From: an uncultured Prevotella sp.
Lineage (GTDB): Bacteria; Bacteroidota; Bacteroidia; Bacteroidales; Bacteroidaceae
Direction of reading: 5' to 3'
Assembly (NCBI GenBank): GCA_900554545.1
Contig: USHW01000001.1
Coordinates: 67,039 to 131,038 of the forward strand
Length of the DNA stretch: 64,000 bases
This document shows, one piece after another, positions 8,425 to 15,905 of this stretch. The translations under genes were made by a program, and so were the position numbers. The notes beneath the pieces were generated by a model, which searched no databases, was not told the origin of the DNA, and saw nothing but the letters and a program-made list of their open reading frames with translations. Position 1 is the stretch's first letter. Every line of letters begins with the position of its first letter.

Positions 8425-9513
8425 TTACTTTTTTACCTTTAAGATGTATCCTTTCTTTATTACGGCTTCTATCGCCACCGCAGGGTCTGGCTTCAGGGCG
8501 CGGCGGAGGTAAGTTATCTGCACGTTCAAGGCCATCGAGTTGGCGTAGGAATCGTCGCCCCAGACCTCTGTCAGCAGTTCTTCGCGGCTCACGACTTCGT
8601 TCTTCCGCGTGGCGAGAAGCCGCAGAATTTCGGCCTGGCGACTGGTTATTATGGTCTTGTCTGTGCCGTGGCGCAGCTCGTTGAATGAGTAGAAAAAGTC
8701 GGTTTCACCGAGTTTTACGGCCTCGCCGTCCGTCGGTTCGCTTGCCGGAGGCTGCTTCATCTCGTATATCATGTTCTTCATGAACTCGTGGCGTATGCTG
8801 TCTATGCGCTTTTGGATGATTATTGTCTTAATCTGATACGCCAGGCAGAACGCCAATATGAGCACAAGCACCGTGCTTCCGGCCAGCTGCCAGCCCATGG
8901 CGCTTATTATGTCGCCCGGCCTTACAGCAATGCTGAACGCCACGGCGACAAACTCCAACGGGTTGGTTGAGTATCTTATGTCGAGCCGTTTGCTGAAAGT
9001 CCCATTTGTAGTAAACACCGGTTTTACCATGCAGCGGTTGGTTTTGTAGAATCTGAAAGCATACGTTGTGTCGTGTCCGGCGGTCGTGAGCAGCGAGTCA
9101 AGATAGTGCTTGTCGAACTTGCGCTTGTTTGACGCTATGTATCTGTTTTGCAAATCCATGGCATCGTCCAAGCTCATGTCCTTCAATATCCTTCTTGTCT
9201 TTTTGCCGGGCAGGGTGAACGTCACGCAGGATGACACTTGTTTGCCGTCGACTTCGCGGCTTGTCTTCTTGCAGTCAAATTTTATCGTGTACGTCTTTCG
9301 TATCTTGTTTTCAAGCGTGTCGCCGCGTTCCATCGTCTCGTAACGCCATTGCTGTTCTTTTTCAATGGCTTCCGTACACGCCGTTTTCAGCTGTTCAATG
9401 TGTATGTCGGTGACAAGCTTGTACTGGTTTGTCAGCCAGTAAGCCTGTCCGCAGAGAATAAGCACCATCGTTGCGATGCTCAACACCCAAACCGTCTTTA
9501 TCCTTTTGTTCAT
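8425..9513 (-). CDS. Membrane-tethered winged-helix regulator derived from a histidine kinase
   Basis: A 362-residue one-component regulator. A helix at about residues 8-28 and a second at about 210-235 bracket an extracytoplasmic sensor region. After the second helix the sequence resembles the dimerisation box of a histidine kinase, but the phospho-accepting His is Tyr250 (KNMIYEMKQP instead of NMTHELKTP), and no ATPase domain follows. Instead the protein ends in an OmpR/PhoB winged helix (about 270-362; SREELLTEVWGDDSYANSMALNVQITYLRR). Such a protein would bind DNA while held in the membrane, like ToxR or CadC. The start at 9513 gives a short positively charged leader before the first helix. 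It is divergent from the GLPGLI/TonB-like genes, which are plausible targets. Confidence 0.8.
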   Translation of the reverse strand: MNKRIKTVWVLSIATMVLILCGQAYWLTNQYKLVTDIHIEQLKTACTEAIEKEQQWRYETMERGDTLENKIRKTYTIKFDCKKTSREVDGKQVSSCVTFTLPGKKTRRILKDMSLDDAMDLQNRYIASNKRKFDKHYLDSLLTTAGHDTTYAFRFYKTNRCMVKPVFTTNGTFSKRLDIRYSTNPLEFVAVAFSIAVRPGDIISAMGWQLAGSTVLVLILAFCLAYQIKTIIIQKRIDSIRHEFMKNMIYEMKQPPASEPTDGEAVKLGETDFFYSFNELRHGTDKTIITSRQAEILRLLATRKNEVVSREELLTEVWGDDSYANSMALNVQITYLRRALKPDPAVAIEAVIKKGYILKVKK

Positions 9514-9537
9514 GCTCGTGTTGTTCCTTTCTGCCTG

Positions 9538-9545
9538 CAAAAATA
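9538..9545 (-). promoter_or_regulatory. -7 promoter box for the membrane regulator
   Basis: Minus-strand TATTTTTG, 24 bases before the ATG at 9513. No convincing -33 element at the usual distance. Confidence 0.45.
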
Positions 9546-9678
9546 GCGATTTCCGCGCGTATGCGTACCTCTTATAATATTTTAGTAATACGTCCGGTAA
9601 TATGATGGTAATAAAAAACGGCGGTTTCATCGGTGTTTATGTTGTAATTTCGCATCAAAACCATAAATACTTGCAGAT

Positions 9679-10518
9679 ATGAACAGATTTGTTTCTTTAC
9701 TTTCGGCTATTCTCCTCGCCGTCGGCGCTCATGCGCAAATCGAGATCTTTACCGCTATGGACTTGGAAAAAGGCGAGCCGTGTGACACCGCACGCTACGT
9801 GGTTTATTACAACATGACGTGCGTTACGGACACAAATCCGTCGGCGCGCACGTTCGTTGATGACATAATGCGCCTTGAGTTGGGCGACCGCGTGCATTAT
9901 TTCTACAGCTACAAGGCGTACCAGGCCGACTCGGCCAACGCCGTCATCATGGCTAACGGCGGCAATTCGTTCACCGGCGGCGGAAGTATTACGTGGCGGT
10001 TGTACAAGAATTACCCCACGGCAGGCAAGACCTCGCTGCTTGAGAAGTTCGGAATGGACCGCTTTGTGTGCACCGAAGACTACGCCGCGCCGCTTTGGCA
10101 GCCCGTGGCCGACAGCTCGGCGGTAATCATCGGCTATCCGTGCAGCCTCGCCGTTACCACCTACAAGGGGCGCACTTGGTACGCATGGTATGCCGAAGAC
10201 ATACCTCTTGATGCCGGCCCGTGGAAGCTTGGCGGCCTGCCAGGACTCATCCTGCGTGCCTACGACTCGCAAAGGCATTATGTGTTCGATGCCACCGGCA
10301 TGGCGGAAGCCGCTCCCGGCACTCCTATATATTATAAAGGTGGTAAGTACGAGCCGGTCAGCCGCAAGTCGCTTAACGACATCTACCGCCGCTATTACGC
10401 CGACCCGGTGGGATACATCACCAATAATCCCAAGGTTACCGTCCGCCGTTACGACCAAAGCGGCAACGAAATCACCTCGCGCGAGAGCGAGCCTTACAAT
10501 CCGATTGAGTTGCAATGA
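9679..10518 (+). CDS. GLPGLI family protein, exported
   Basis: A 279-residue protein with a Sec signal peptide (about residues 1-20, ending AHA) and the family-defining GLPGLI motif near residues 186-191, preceded by WYAEDIPLDAGPWKLG. Function of the family is unknown. Members are commonly encoded beside TonB-receptor-like barrels in Bacteroidota, as here, where the next gene is such a barrel about 600 bp downstream. It diverges from the membrane-tethered regulator, leaving 165 bp for control sequences. Confidence 0.85.
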   Translation: MNRFVSLLSAILLAVGAHAQIEIFTAMDLEKGEPCDTARYVVYYNMTCVTDTNPSARTFVDDIMRLELGDRVHYFYSYKAYQADSANAVIMANGGNSFTGGGSITWRLYKNYPTAGKTSLLEKFGMDRFVCTEDYAAPLWQPVADSSAVIIGYPCSLAVTTYKGRTWYAWYAEDIPLDAGPWKLGGLPGLILRAYDSQRHYVFDATGMAEAAPGTPIYYKGGKYEPVSRKSLNDIYRRYYADPVGYITNNPKVTVRRYDQSGNEITSRESEPYNPIELQ

Positions 10519-10660
10519 AAGGGAAGCCACCTCCCGACAAAGAGGCAGTCCCCACCCAACCTCCCCGAGGGGAGGAGTTGGATAGCGGACGAGGGAAATC
10601 GGACAAGTAGACGAGGGACGAGTTGACAAGGGACTTTTTCACCTTTTCACCCTCTCACCT
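10519..10660. repeat. Mixed repeat words (CCTCC, gacgag/gacaag, CACCTTTTCACC)
   Basis: Three different repeat types follow each other: a CCCACCCAACCTCCCCGAGG copy at about 10549-10578, gacaag/gacgag words at 10594-10625, and a run of CACCTTTTCACC words at 10633-10668. All three families also occur as long hairpins elsewhere in the window. No gene is visible here. Confidence 0.65.
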
Positions 10661-10677
10661 TTTCACCTTTCCGTAAT

Positions 10678-10783
10678 TGTCTGATAATCAGTGCCGTTGC
10701 AAAAGGTCATGTTTTGGCCTGCAAAAGGTGGCCTTTTAGCGTGCAAAAGACGGCCTTTTACCCTCCAATTTGCCGCCTTTTAA
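10678..10783. repeat. 22-bp-unit GGCC hairpin array (array 3)
   Basis: The palindromic flank CTGATAATCAG (from 10681) is followed by four units with core pentamers GTCAT, GTGGC, ACGGC and GCCGC. Here the flank is on the left of the array. Confidence 0.8.
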
Positions 10784-10865
10784 ATTGAGAGTTGAGAATG
10801 ATGAACTGAAAGTCAGCGTTAAGCTAATGGACAATTGTGATTTGCCTTGTTTGCAGACAGTCAAA

Positions 10866-11036
10866 TGTCCGTGCGGATTTGCAATCCGCACATGGTATAA
10901 TACGGGATTTGCAATCCCGTAACAAATAGTTGCCGCGCGGACATTGGCCTACTATTTGGAACTGGATTTTACAGCGGATTGCAAATCCGCTGATACCATT
11001 TGCCTTGTGCGGATTGCAAATCCGCACGGACGGTAT
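10866..11036. repeat. Palindromic GCGGATTTGCAATCCGC repeat cluster
   Basis: At least four copies of a short palindrome of the type GCGGATTTGCAATCCGC or GCGGATTGCAAATCCGC occur here, with the outer copies flanked by GTCC/GGAC so that the whole segment can also fold back on itself. Similar clusters occur at 43111-43239 and 63686-63827. Confidence 0.75.
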
Positions 11037-11115
11037 GCCGCGGTTGTGGCTAAAAGAAACAGATGCCCGCATGGATATAAGAATGTTTTTATACATAACA
11101 AACATGTTTATTACG

Positions 11116-13629
11116 ATGAAACCGATGAAAATGCTCTTTCTTGTTGCCGTTCTGGCACTGTTTGCTTTGCCTGCTTTGGCTCAGACAAAGGTTACGGGCT
11201 GTGTTGTTGACAGCCTTTCGCGCAACCCTCTGAAGGGTGCTGCGGTGACGCTGATGCGCGGCGGACGAACGGTCAGCTTTGCCAAGACCGATGAAAAGGG
11301 GCGGTTTGCCGTTGCGGCGGAGGCTGGCGACAGCCTGCAAGTGACGTTCCTCGGCTACGCCAAAAAGCGCGTTGCGGCGGTGAAAGGGCAGGTTTTGGAA
11401 GTGCAGCTTGTGCAAAAGGCGTTTGCGCTTAAAGAGGTTCAAGTGAAAGGCTTGCCTGTGTTCGGGCGGCAGGACACCACCGTGTTCGACCTGAAACGCT
11501 ATGTCTCCGACCGTGACAACTCGCTGAAGGATGTACTGAAGAAACTCCCCGGCGTTGATGTCGATGAAAACGGAAAAATCAGTTTCAACGGAAAGGACGT
11601 GTCGCGGTTTACCATTGAGGACTTAGACCTTGCCGGAGGCCGCTATAACCAGCTCAACGAACTGCTTAAAGCGAAGGATGTTGACCGCGCGGAGGTCATC
11701 GAGCACGACCAGCCCGTGAAGGCTTTGCAGGGCAAGGTGTTCACTGACAATGTGGCGATGAACATCCGCCTGCGCCCCGAAGCACGCGACAAGTGGGCGC
11801 TGACGCTGCGTCCCGGTGCGGTGGTGACAACTCCCTTGGAGGACACGAGACCTCAGGGAGGCGCCGACGCACTGCAAATTGGCAAGCGGCGGCAACGCAT
11901 GTATGTGGCCGGTTATGACTGTTCGGGGCGCGACCTGTCGCAAAACAACCGCCTCTTGGCCACCGGCGGCACCGAGGCTTACGACGCCTCGGTCAGTGTT
12001 CCGCAGTGGTTCGCCGCGCCGCAACTGGCCGCCCCGATTGACGCGGAGCGCCTGCGCTTCAACCGCTCGTGGGAAGTGACGGTGAAACAGACGCGCAAGT
12101 CCAAGGCCGGAAGCGAGCAGCGGTGGACAGCCGGTTATCTGCACACCGACGAGACGCAGCAGACAGGCAACACGTCGGTGTATTATTTCGACGGCGGTGA
12201 CCCCGTGCAGACCGATGAAACCGGCCATTCCAGAATACGCAACGACCGTGTTCACATAGACTTCACACACAATACGAACACCGCCGAGGCGTATGGCAAC
12301 GAGTATTTTCGCCTTGAATGGACGCGCGCCGACGGTCTTTCGTCGTTCACCGGCGGTGACGGAGACGACGTAAAACAACGTGTGGAACTGCCGGAGCTGC
12401 ACGCGCAGAACACGTTTACGCGCCTTTTCACGCACGAAAGGCACTCATGGGCGGTGCATTCCACGCTCGACTTCCACTACGCTCCGCAGGAAATGGCCGT
12501 TGACGGACGGCGGCAGAAGCTGGACAATCTGCTGTATTACGCCGACCATTACGCCCGGCTGACGCTAAACCGCAGGCTGTTTACCCACCAATACACCCTC
12601 GGACTCACCGCCGAACACCTTAACCTGCACGGCGGACATACGCACCTTACGGCATACGCAGAGCCTAACTGGCAGTACAAGCATATTGGAACGATGCTAA
12701 GGTTGAACGTTCCGATGAAATGGGAGGTTTTCACCGACTTAGGGCTTCATTGCTTGGATGCCTCGCCCTTGCTGTATGCCAGCATCAAAAGCGGCATGCG
12801 CGGCGAGTGGAACGTCAGCGCGGGGTATGACATGACGACAGGAAGCTTTGCAAATTATGTGCTCGGCACTTATATGAGCAACTACCGCACGCGTGTCGTG
12901 ACCAGCGGAGACGTGCCCCGGCAGGGCGTGTTCCACGTCGGCGCAAGCTATGACTACAAGCGCCCGGTGACGGAACTCTTTATGAGTTTCGGCGCGAACT
13001 ACAGCTACAGTCACGGCAACATGATGACCGACATGACAATAGCCGACGGCCAATACCTGCTGACATCGGCGTTGCACGACTGGCACGGACAGGCCGTTTC
13101 GGCAAATGCCGTGGTGTCGAAGGGCTTTTTCGACCTGCACCTTAAAACCAAGTTGGCGTTGCGCTACACGTTCGGCACAGGCCAACAGCTGTCGGGCGGC
13201 GCGGTGACAGGCTATCAGTCCCACGTTTTCCAGGCATCGCCAGAGGTTGTGTTCACGCCGAAATTCGGCACGTTCACATACCGCGCAACATTCACCCTAA
13301 ACAGGATGAACACCGATGAAATGGACGGAAACAGCCTCTTTGGCTGGCTGCAACGCCTTGCTTACACGCAGACAATCGGCAAGGTTGACATCACCGCCGC
13401 GGCCGTACACTACCGCAATGCGTTGCAGTCAGGCAATAACGTGAACACGCTCTTGGCCGATGCTTCGGTGGTATGGCGCTTGAAAAAGGTGCGCCTGTCG
13501 GCGGAAGTGCGCAACCTGTTCAACAAACGACGCTACACGGTAACCACTTACAGCGGCGTGATGTCATCGACTGACTGGTATGAGCTGCGCCCGAGGGAGG
13601 TGGTAGTTGGTGTGCAGGTGAGGTTGTGA
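11116..13629 (+). CDS. TonB-dependent-receptor-like outer-membrane barrel with carboxypeptidase-regulatory-like N-terminus
   Basis: An 837-residue outer-membrane protein. A signal peptide (about residues 4-22, ending ALA) is followed by a CarboxypepD_reg-like beta-sandwich (KVTGCVVDSLSRNPLKGAAV, to about residue 95). A plug-like region comes next (LKDVLKKLPGVDVDENG and RFTIEDLDLAGGRYN, about 125-215), and then a long C-terminal barrel ending in VQVRL. No clear N-terminal TonB box is seen, so ligand and TonB dependence are unknown. I preferred the ATG at 11116; 11104 and 11125 are also possible, while an upstream in-frame start would run through repeat sequence. Together with the GLPGLI gene it makes a recurrent Bacteroidota pair. 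Confidence 0.8.
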   Translation: MKPMKMLFLVAVLALFALPALAQTKVTGCVVDSLSRNPLKGAAVTLMRGGRTVSFAKTDEKGRFAVAAEAGDSLQVTFLGYAKKRVAAVKGQVLEVQLVQKAFALKEVQVKGLPVFGRQDTTVFDLKRYVSDRDNSLKDVLKKLPGVDVDENGKISFNGKDVSRFTIEDLDLAGGRYNQLNELLKAKDVDRAEVIEHDQPVKALQGKVFTDNVAMNIRLRPEARDKWALTLRPGAVVTTPLEDTRPQGGADALQIGKRRQRMYVAGYDCSGRDLSQNNRLLATGGTEAYDASVSVPQWFAAPQLAAPIDAERLRFNRSWEVTVKQTRKSKAGSEQRWTAGYLHTDETQQTGNTSVYYFDGGDPVQTDETGHSRIRNDRVHIDFTHNTNTAEAYGNEYFRLEWTRADGLSSFTGGDGDDVKQRVELPELHAQNTFTRLFTHERHSWAVHSTLDFHYAPQEMAVDGRRQKLDNLLYYADHYARLTLNRRLFTHQYTLGLTAEHLNLHGGHTHLTAYAEPNWQYKHIGTMLRLNVPMKWEVFTDLGLHCLDASPLLYASIKSGMRGEWNVSAGYDMTTGSFANYVLGTYMSNYRTRVVTSGDVPRQGVFHVGASYDYKRPVTELFMSFGANYSYSHGNMMTDMTIADGQYLLTSALHDWHGQAVSANAVVSKGFFDLHLKTKLALRYTFGTGQQLSGGAVTGYQSHVFQASPEVVFTPKFGTFTYRATFTLNRMNTDEMDGNSLFGWLQRLAYTQTIGKVDITAAAVHYRNALQSGNNVNTLLADASVVWRLKKVRLSAEVRNLFNKRRYTVTTYSGVMSSTDWYELRPREVVVGVQVRL

Positions 13630-13680
13630 GGGACTAACACCCAGCACCAACGCACCTACGACCCACCAGCCACGAAGGAA

Positions 13681-13835
13681 CGACCCACCCCAACCCTCCC
13701 GAAGGGAGGGTGCTTGATGTACTTTTGCCGGTTGCTTGTCCTGCTTTTGCCCATTGGCCTTATTTGTCTTATCAGCCTTATTTGGCCTATTCAATTGAAT
13801 AAGCCTGATAGGGCAAATAGGGCTGATAAGCCTTT
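13681..13835. repeat. CCTCCC family copy and rattaagcc-word palindrome
   Basis: A single CCACCCCAACCCTCCCGAAG copy (13681-13713) is followed by a palindrome-like stretch centred on TTCAATTGAA (13790-13799). Its two sides are built from 9-base words such as TTATCAGCC and TTATTTGGC. Related words appear at 36663-36710, 43065-43095, 49216-49250 and 53389-53412. Confidence 0.65.
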
Positions 13836-13860
13836 TAGTGAGCGGAAAATCACCTGCCGC

Positions 13861-13975
13861 TAACCACTTGATAATCAGCGGCTTCGTAAAAGGCCGCCTT
13901 TTAGCCTGCAAAAGGGGCCTTTTAGCGTGCAATTTGTGGCCTTTTGGAAGGTAAAAGGCCGTCAATTGCAAAACA
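13861..13975. repeat. 22-bp-unit GGCC hairpin array (array 4)
   Basis: The flank CTTGATAATCAGC (from 13867) precedes four units with pentamers GCCGC, a shortened GGGC, GTGGC and GCCGT. From 13976 to 14140 nothing recognisable is seen. Confidence 0.75.
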
Positions 13976-14146
13976 GTATGTTTCCAGTTGGTTTTCAATC
14001 AGGCGTATACGCTGCGGCCGGTTATGGCTGAATAAAACACGTTCTCAGGTGTTTTTTCTTTGGTTTGTGGCCGATATGTATTGTTTTTAGATAAGACAAG
14101 CTGCACGTCGGCAATGAAAATAAAATGTCGTTTCACCCATTTTTAT

Positions 14147-14177
14147 TTTGTATTGCGCTCGGTTTGCATTATCTTTG
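14147..14177 (+). promoter_or_regulatory. Promoter of cysS
   Basis: -33 TTTG at 14147-14150, a 19-bp spacer and -7 TATCTTTG at 14170-14177. The match to the phylum consensus is exact, about 48 bases before the ATG. Confidence 0.7.
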
Positions 14178-14224
14178 CATATTAAAAATAAAAACAAAAC
14201 GGCGTTTTATAAATTTGAAACATC

Positions 14225-15712
14225 ATGGAACAGAACTTCTTAATCTACAATACGCTTACACGTAGTAAGGAACGTTTCGAGCCGCTGCACGCCCCCAACG
14301 TGGGCATGTATGTCTGCGGCCCCACCGTTTACGGCGACCCACACTTAGGACACGCGCGCCCCGCCATCACGTTTGACGTGCTCTTCCGCTACCTGAAGCA
14401 CCTCGGCTACAAGGTAAGGTACGTCAGGAACATCACCGACGTGGGCCATCTTGAGCACGACGCGGACGAAGGCGAGGACAAGATAGCCAAGAAAGCGCGC
14501 TTGGAACAGCTCGAACCGATGGAGATTGCACAGTATTACACAAACCGTTACCATGACGCCATGGCCGCGCTCAACGTGCTGCCGCCCAGCATCGAGCCGC
14601 ACGCCACGGGCCATATCATCGAGCAGGAGGAGCTTGTAAAGCAGATACTTGACAACGGTTTCGCGTATGAGAGCAACGGAAGCATCTACTTCGACACGGC
14701 GAAATACAACGAGAAATACCACTACGGAATACTCTCCGGCCGCAACCTTGACGACGTGAAAGACGCCAGCAGGCAGCTTGACGGAGTGGGAGAGAAGCGT
14801 AATCAGGCCGACTTCGCACTGTGGAAGAAGGCCCAGCCGGAGCATATCATGCGCTGGCCCAGCCCTTGGAGCGACGGATTTCCGGGCTGGCACTGCGAGT
14901 GTACGGCAATGGGGAGGAAGTATCTGGGCGAGCATTTCGACATACATGGCGGCGGAATGGACCTCGTCTTCCCACACCACGAGTGCGAAATAGCGCAGGC
15001 CGTGGCGTCGCAAGGCAGCCAGATGGTGAAATACTGGATGCACAACAACATGATAACCATCAACGGACAGAAGATGGGGAAGAGCCTCGGCAACTTCATT
15101 ACGCTGGAACAGTTCTTTAAAGGAGAGCACGAGCTGCTGTCAAAGGCGTACTCTCCGATGACGATACGCTTCTTCATACTCTCCGCCCACTACCGTGGCA
15201 CGGTGGATTTCTCTGACGAAGCCCTGCAAGCCAGCGAGAAAGGACTGGCTCGCCTGATGACGGGCATAGCCGACCTGAACCGCATCAAGCCGTCAGCGGA
15301 GAGCGACGCGCAGGTTAAGGAGTTTGTTGCCGCCCTGCGTCAGAAGTGCTACGACGCGATGAACGACGACATGCAGACCCCCATAGTAATCAGCAATCTC
15401 TTTGACGCTTGCCGCATAATAAACACCGTTCTCGACCACAAGGCCGCAATATCGGCCGCCGACCTTGACGAGCTTGCAGCCACAATGCGCCTCTTCGGGC
15501 TTGACATTCTCGGCCTGCGCGAGGCGGAAAGCGGCGGCAGTAAGGAGCGCGAGGAAGCCTTCGGAAAGGTGGTTGACATGGTACTCGACCTCCGCGCCAA
15601 GGCGAAGGCCGCCAAAGACTGGGCTACGAGCGACCGCATCCGCGACGAACTGGCCGCCGCCGGCTTCGAGGTGAACGACACAAAGGACGGCAGCGTGTGG
15701 CGGTTGCCTTAG
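14225..15712 (+). CDS. cysS: Cysteinyl-tRNA synthetase
   Basis: Class I aminoacyl-tRNA synthetase charging tRNA-Cys in the cytoplasm. The 495-residue protein has the HIGH-type motif PHLGH near residues 38-42 and the KMSKS-type motif KMGKS at 283-287. Zinc-ligand residues are seen in [17 protein letters not shown] and HHECEIAQ. The C-terminal DALR-like helical domain ends in DGSVWRLP. Length is normal. It has its own promoter. A gacaag/gacgag repeat begins directly at the stop codon and leads into the fructan sensor gene. Confidence 0.97.
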   Translation: MEQNFLIYNTLTRSKERFEPLHAPNVGMYVCGPTVYGDPHLGHARPAITFDVLFRYLKHLGYKVRYVRNITDVGHLEHDADEGEDKIAKKARLEQLEPMEIAQYYTNRYHDAMAALNVLPPSIEPHATGHIIEQEELVKQILDNGFAYESNGSIYFDTAKYNEKYHYGILSGRNLDDVKDASRQLDGVGEKRNQADFALWKKAQPEHIMRWPSPWSDGFPGWHCECTAMGRKYLGEHFDIHGGGMDLVFPHHECEIAQAVASQGSQMVKYWMHNNMITINGQKMGKSLGNFITLEQFFKGEHELLSKAYSPMTIRFFILSAHYRGTVDFSDEALQASEKGLARLMTGIADLNRIKPSAESDAQVKEFVAALRQKCYDAMNDDMQTPIVISNLFDACRIINTVLDHKAAISAADLDELAATMRLFGLDILGLREAESGGSKEREEAFGKVVDMVLDLRAKAKAAKDWATSDRIRDELAAAGFEVNDTKDGSVWRLP

Positions 15713-15905
15713 CAGACAAGCAGACAAGTGACGAGCAGACGAGGACGTTTCTTTTAGTAAACGGGTAGACAAGTGACGAGAAGACGAGGATATTTGCCAT
15801 GAAAACGAGTGTTTTTAGAAGTATGAAATATGCGCTTATGGATTTTATCCGTAAGTCAAATCTCCTCGTCTTCTCGTCACTTGTCTGCTTGTCTACTTGT
15901 TTCCT
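15713..15905. repeat. gacaag/gacgag inverted repeat spanning the start of the fructan sensor gene
   Basis: A perfect 24-bp inverted repeat has arms at 15767-15790 and 15863-15886 with a 72-base loop that contains the possible start codons of the sensor gene at 15799, 15823 and 15838. Additional imperfect words extend left to the cysS stop. The right arm is coding sequence for the sensor's signal peptide. Confidence 0.85.

Noticed and set aside
10930..11115. Upstream extension of the barrel gene
   Set aside because: The extra 62 codons run through the GCGGATTTGCAATCCGC repeat cluster and would bury the signal peptide.
13564..13998. A 144-codon minus-strand frame after the barrel gene
   Set aside because: Its translation consists of repeat words (for example from CCTCCC and AAAAGGCC units) and it overlaps the 3' end of the barrel gene.
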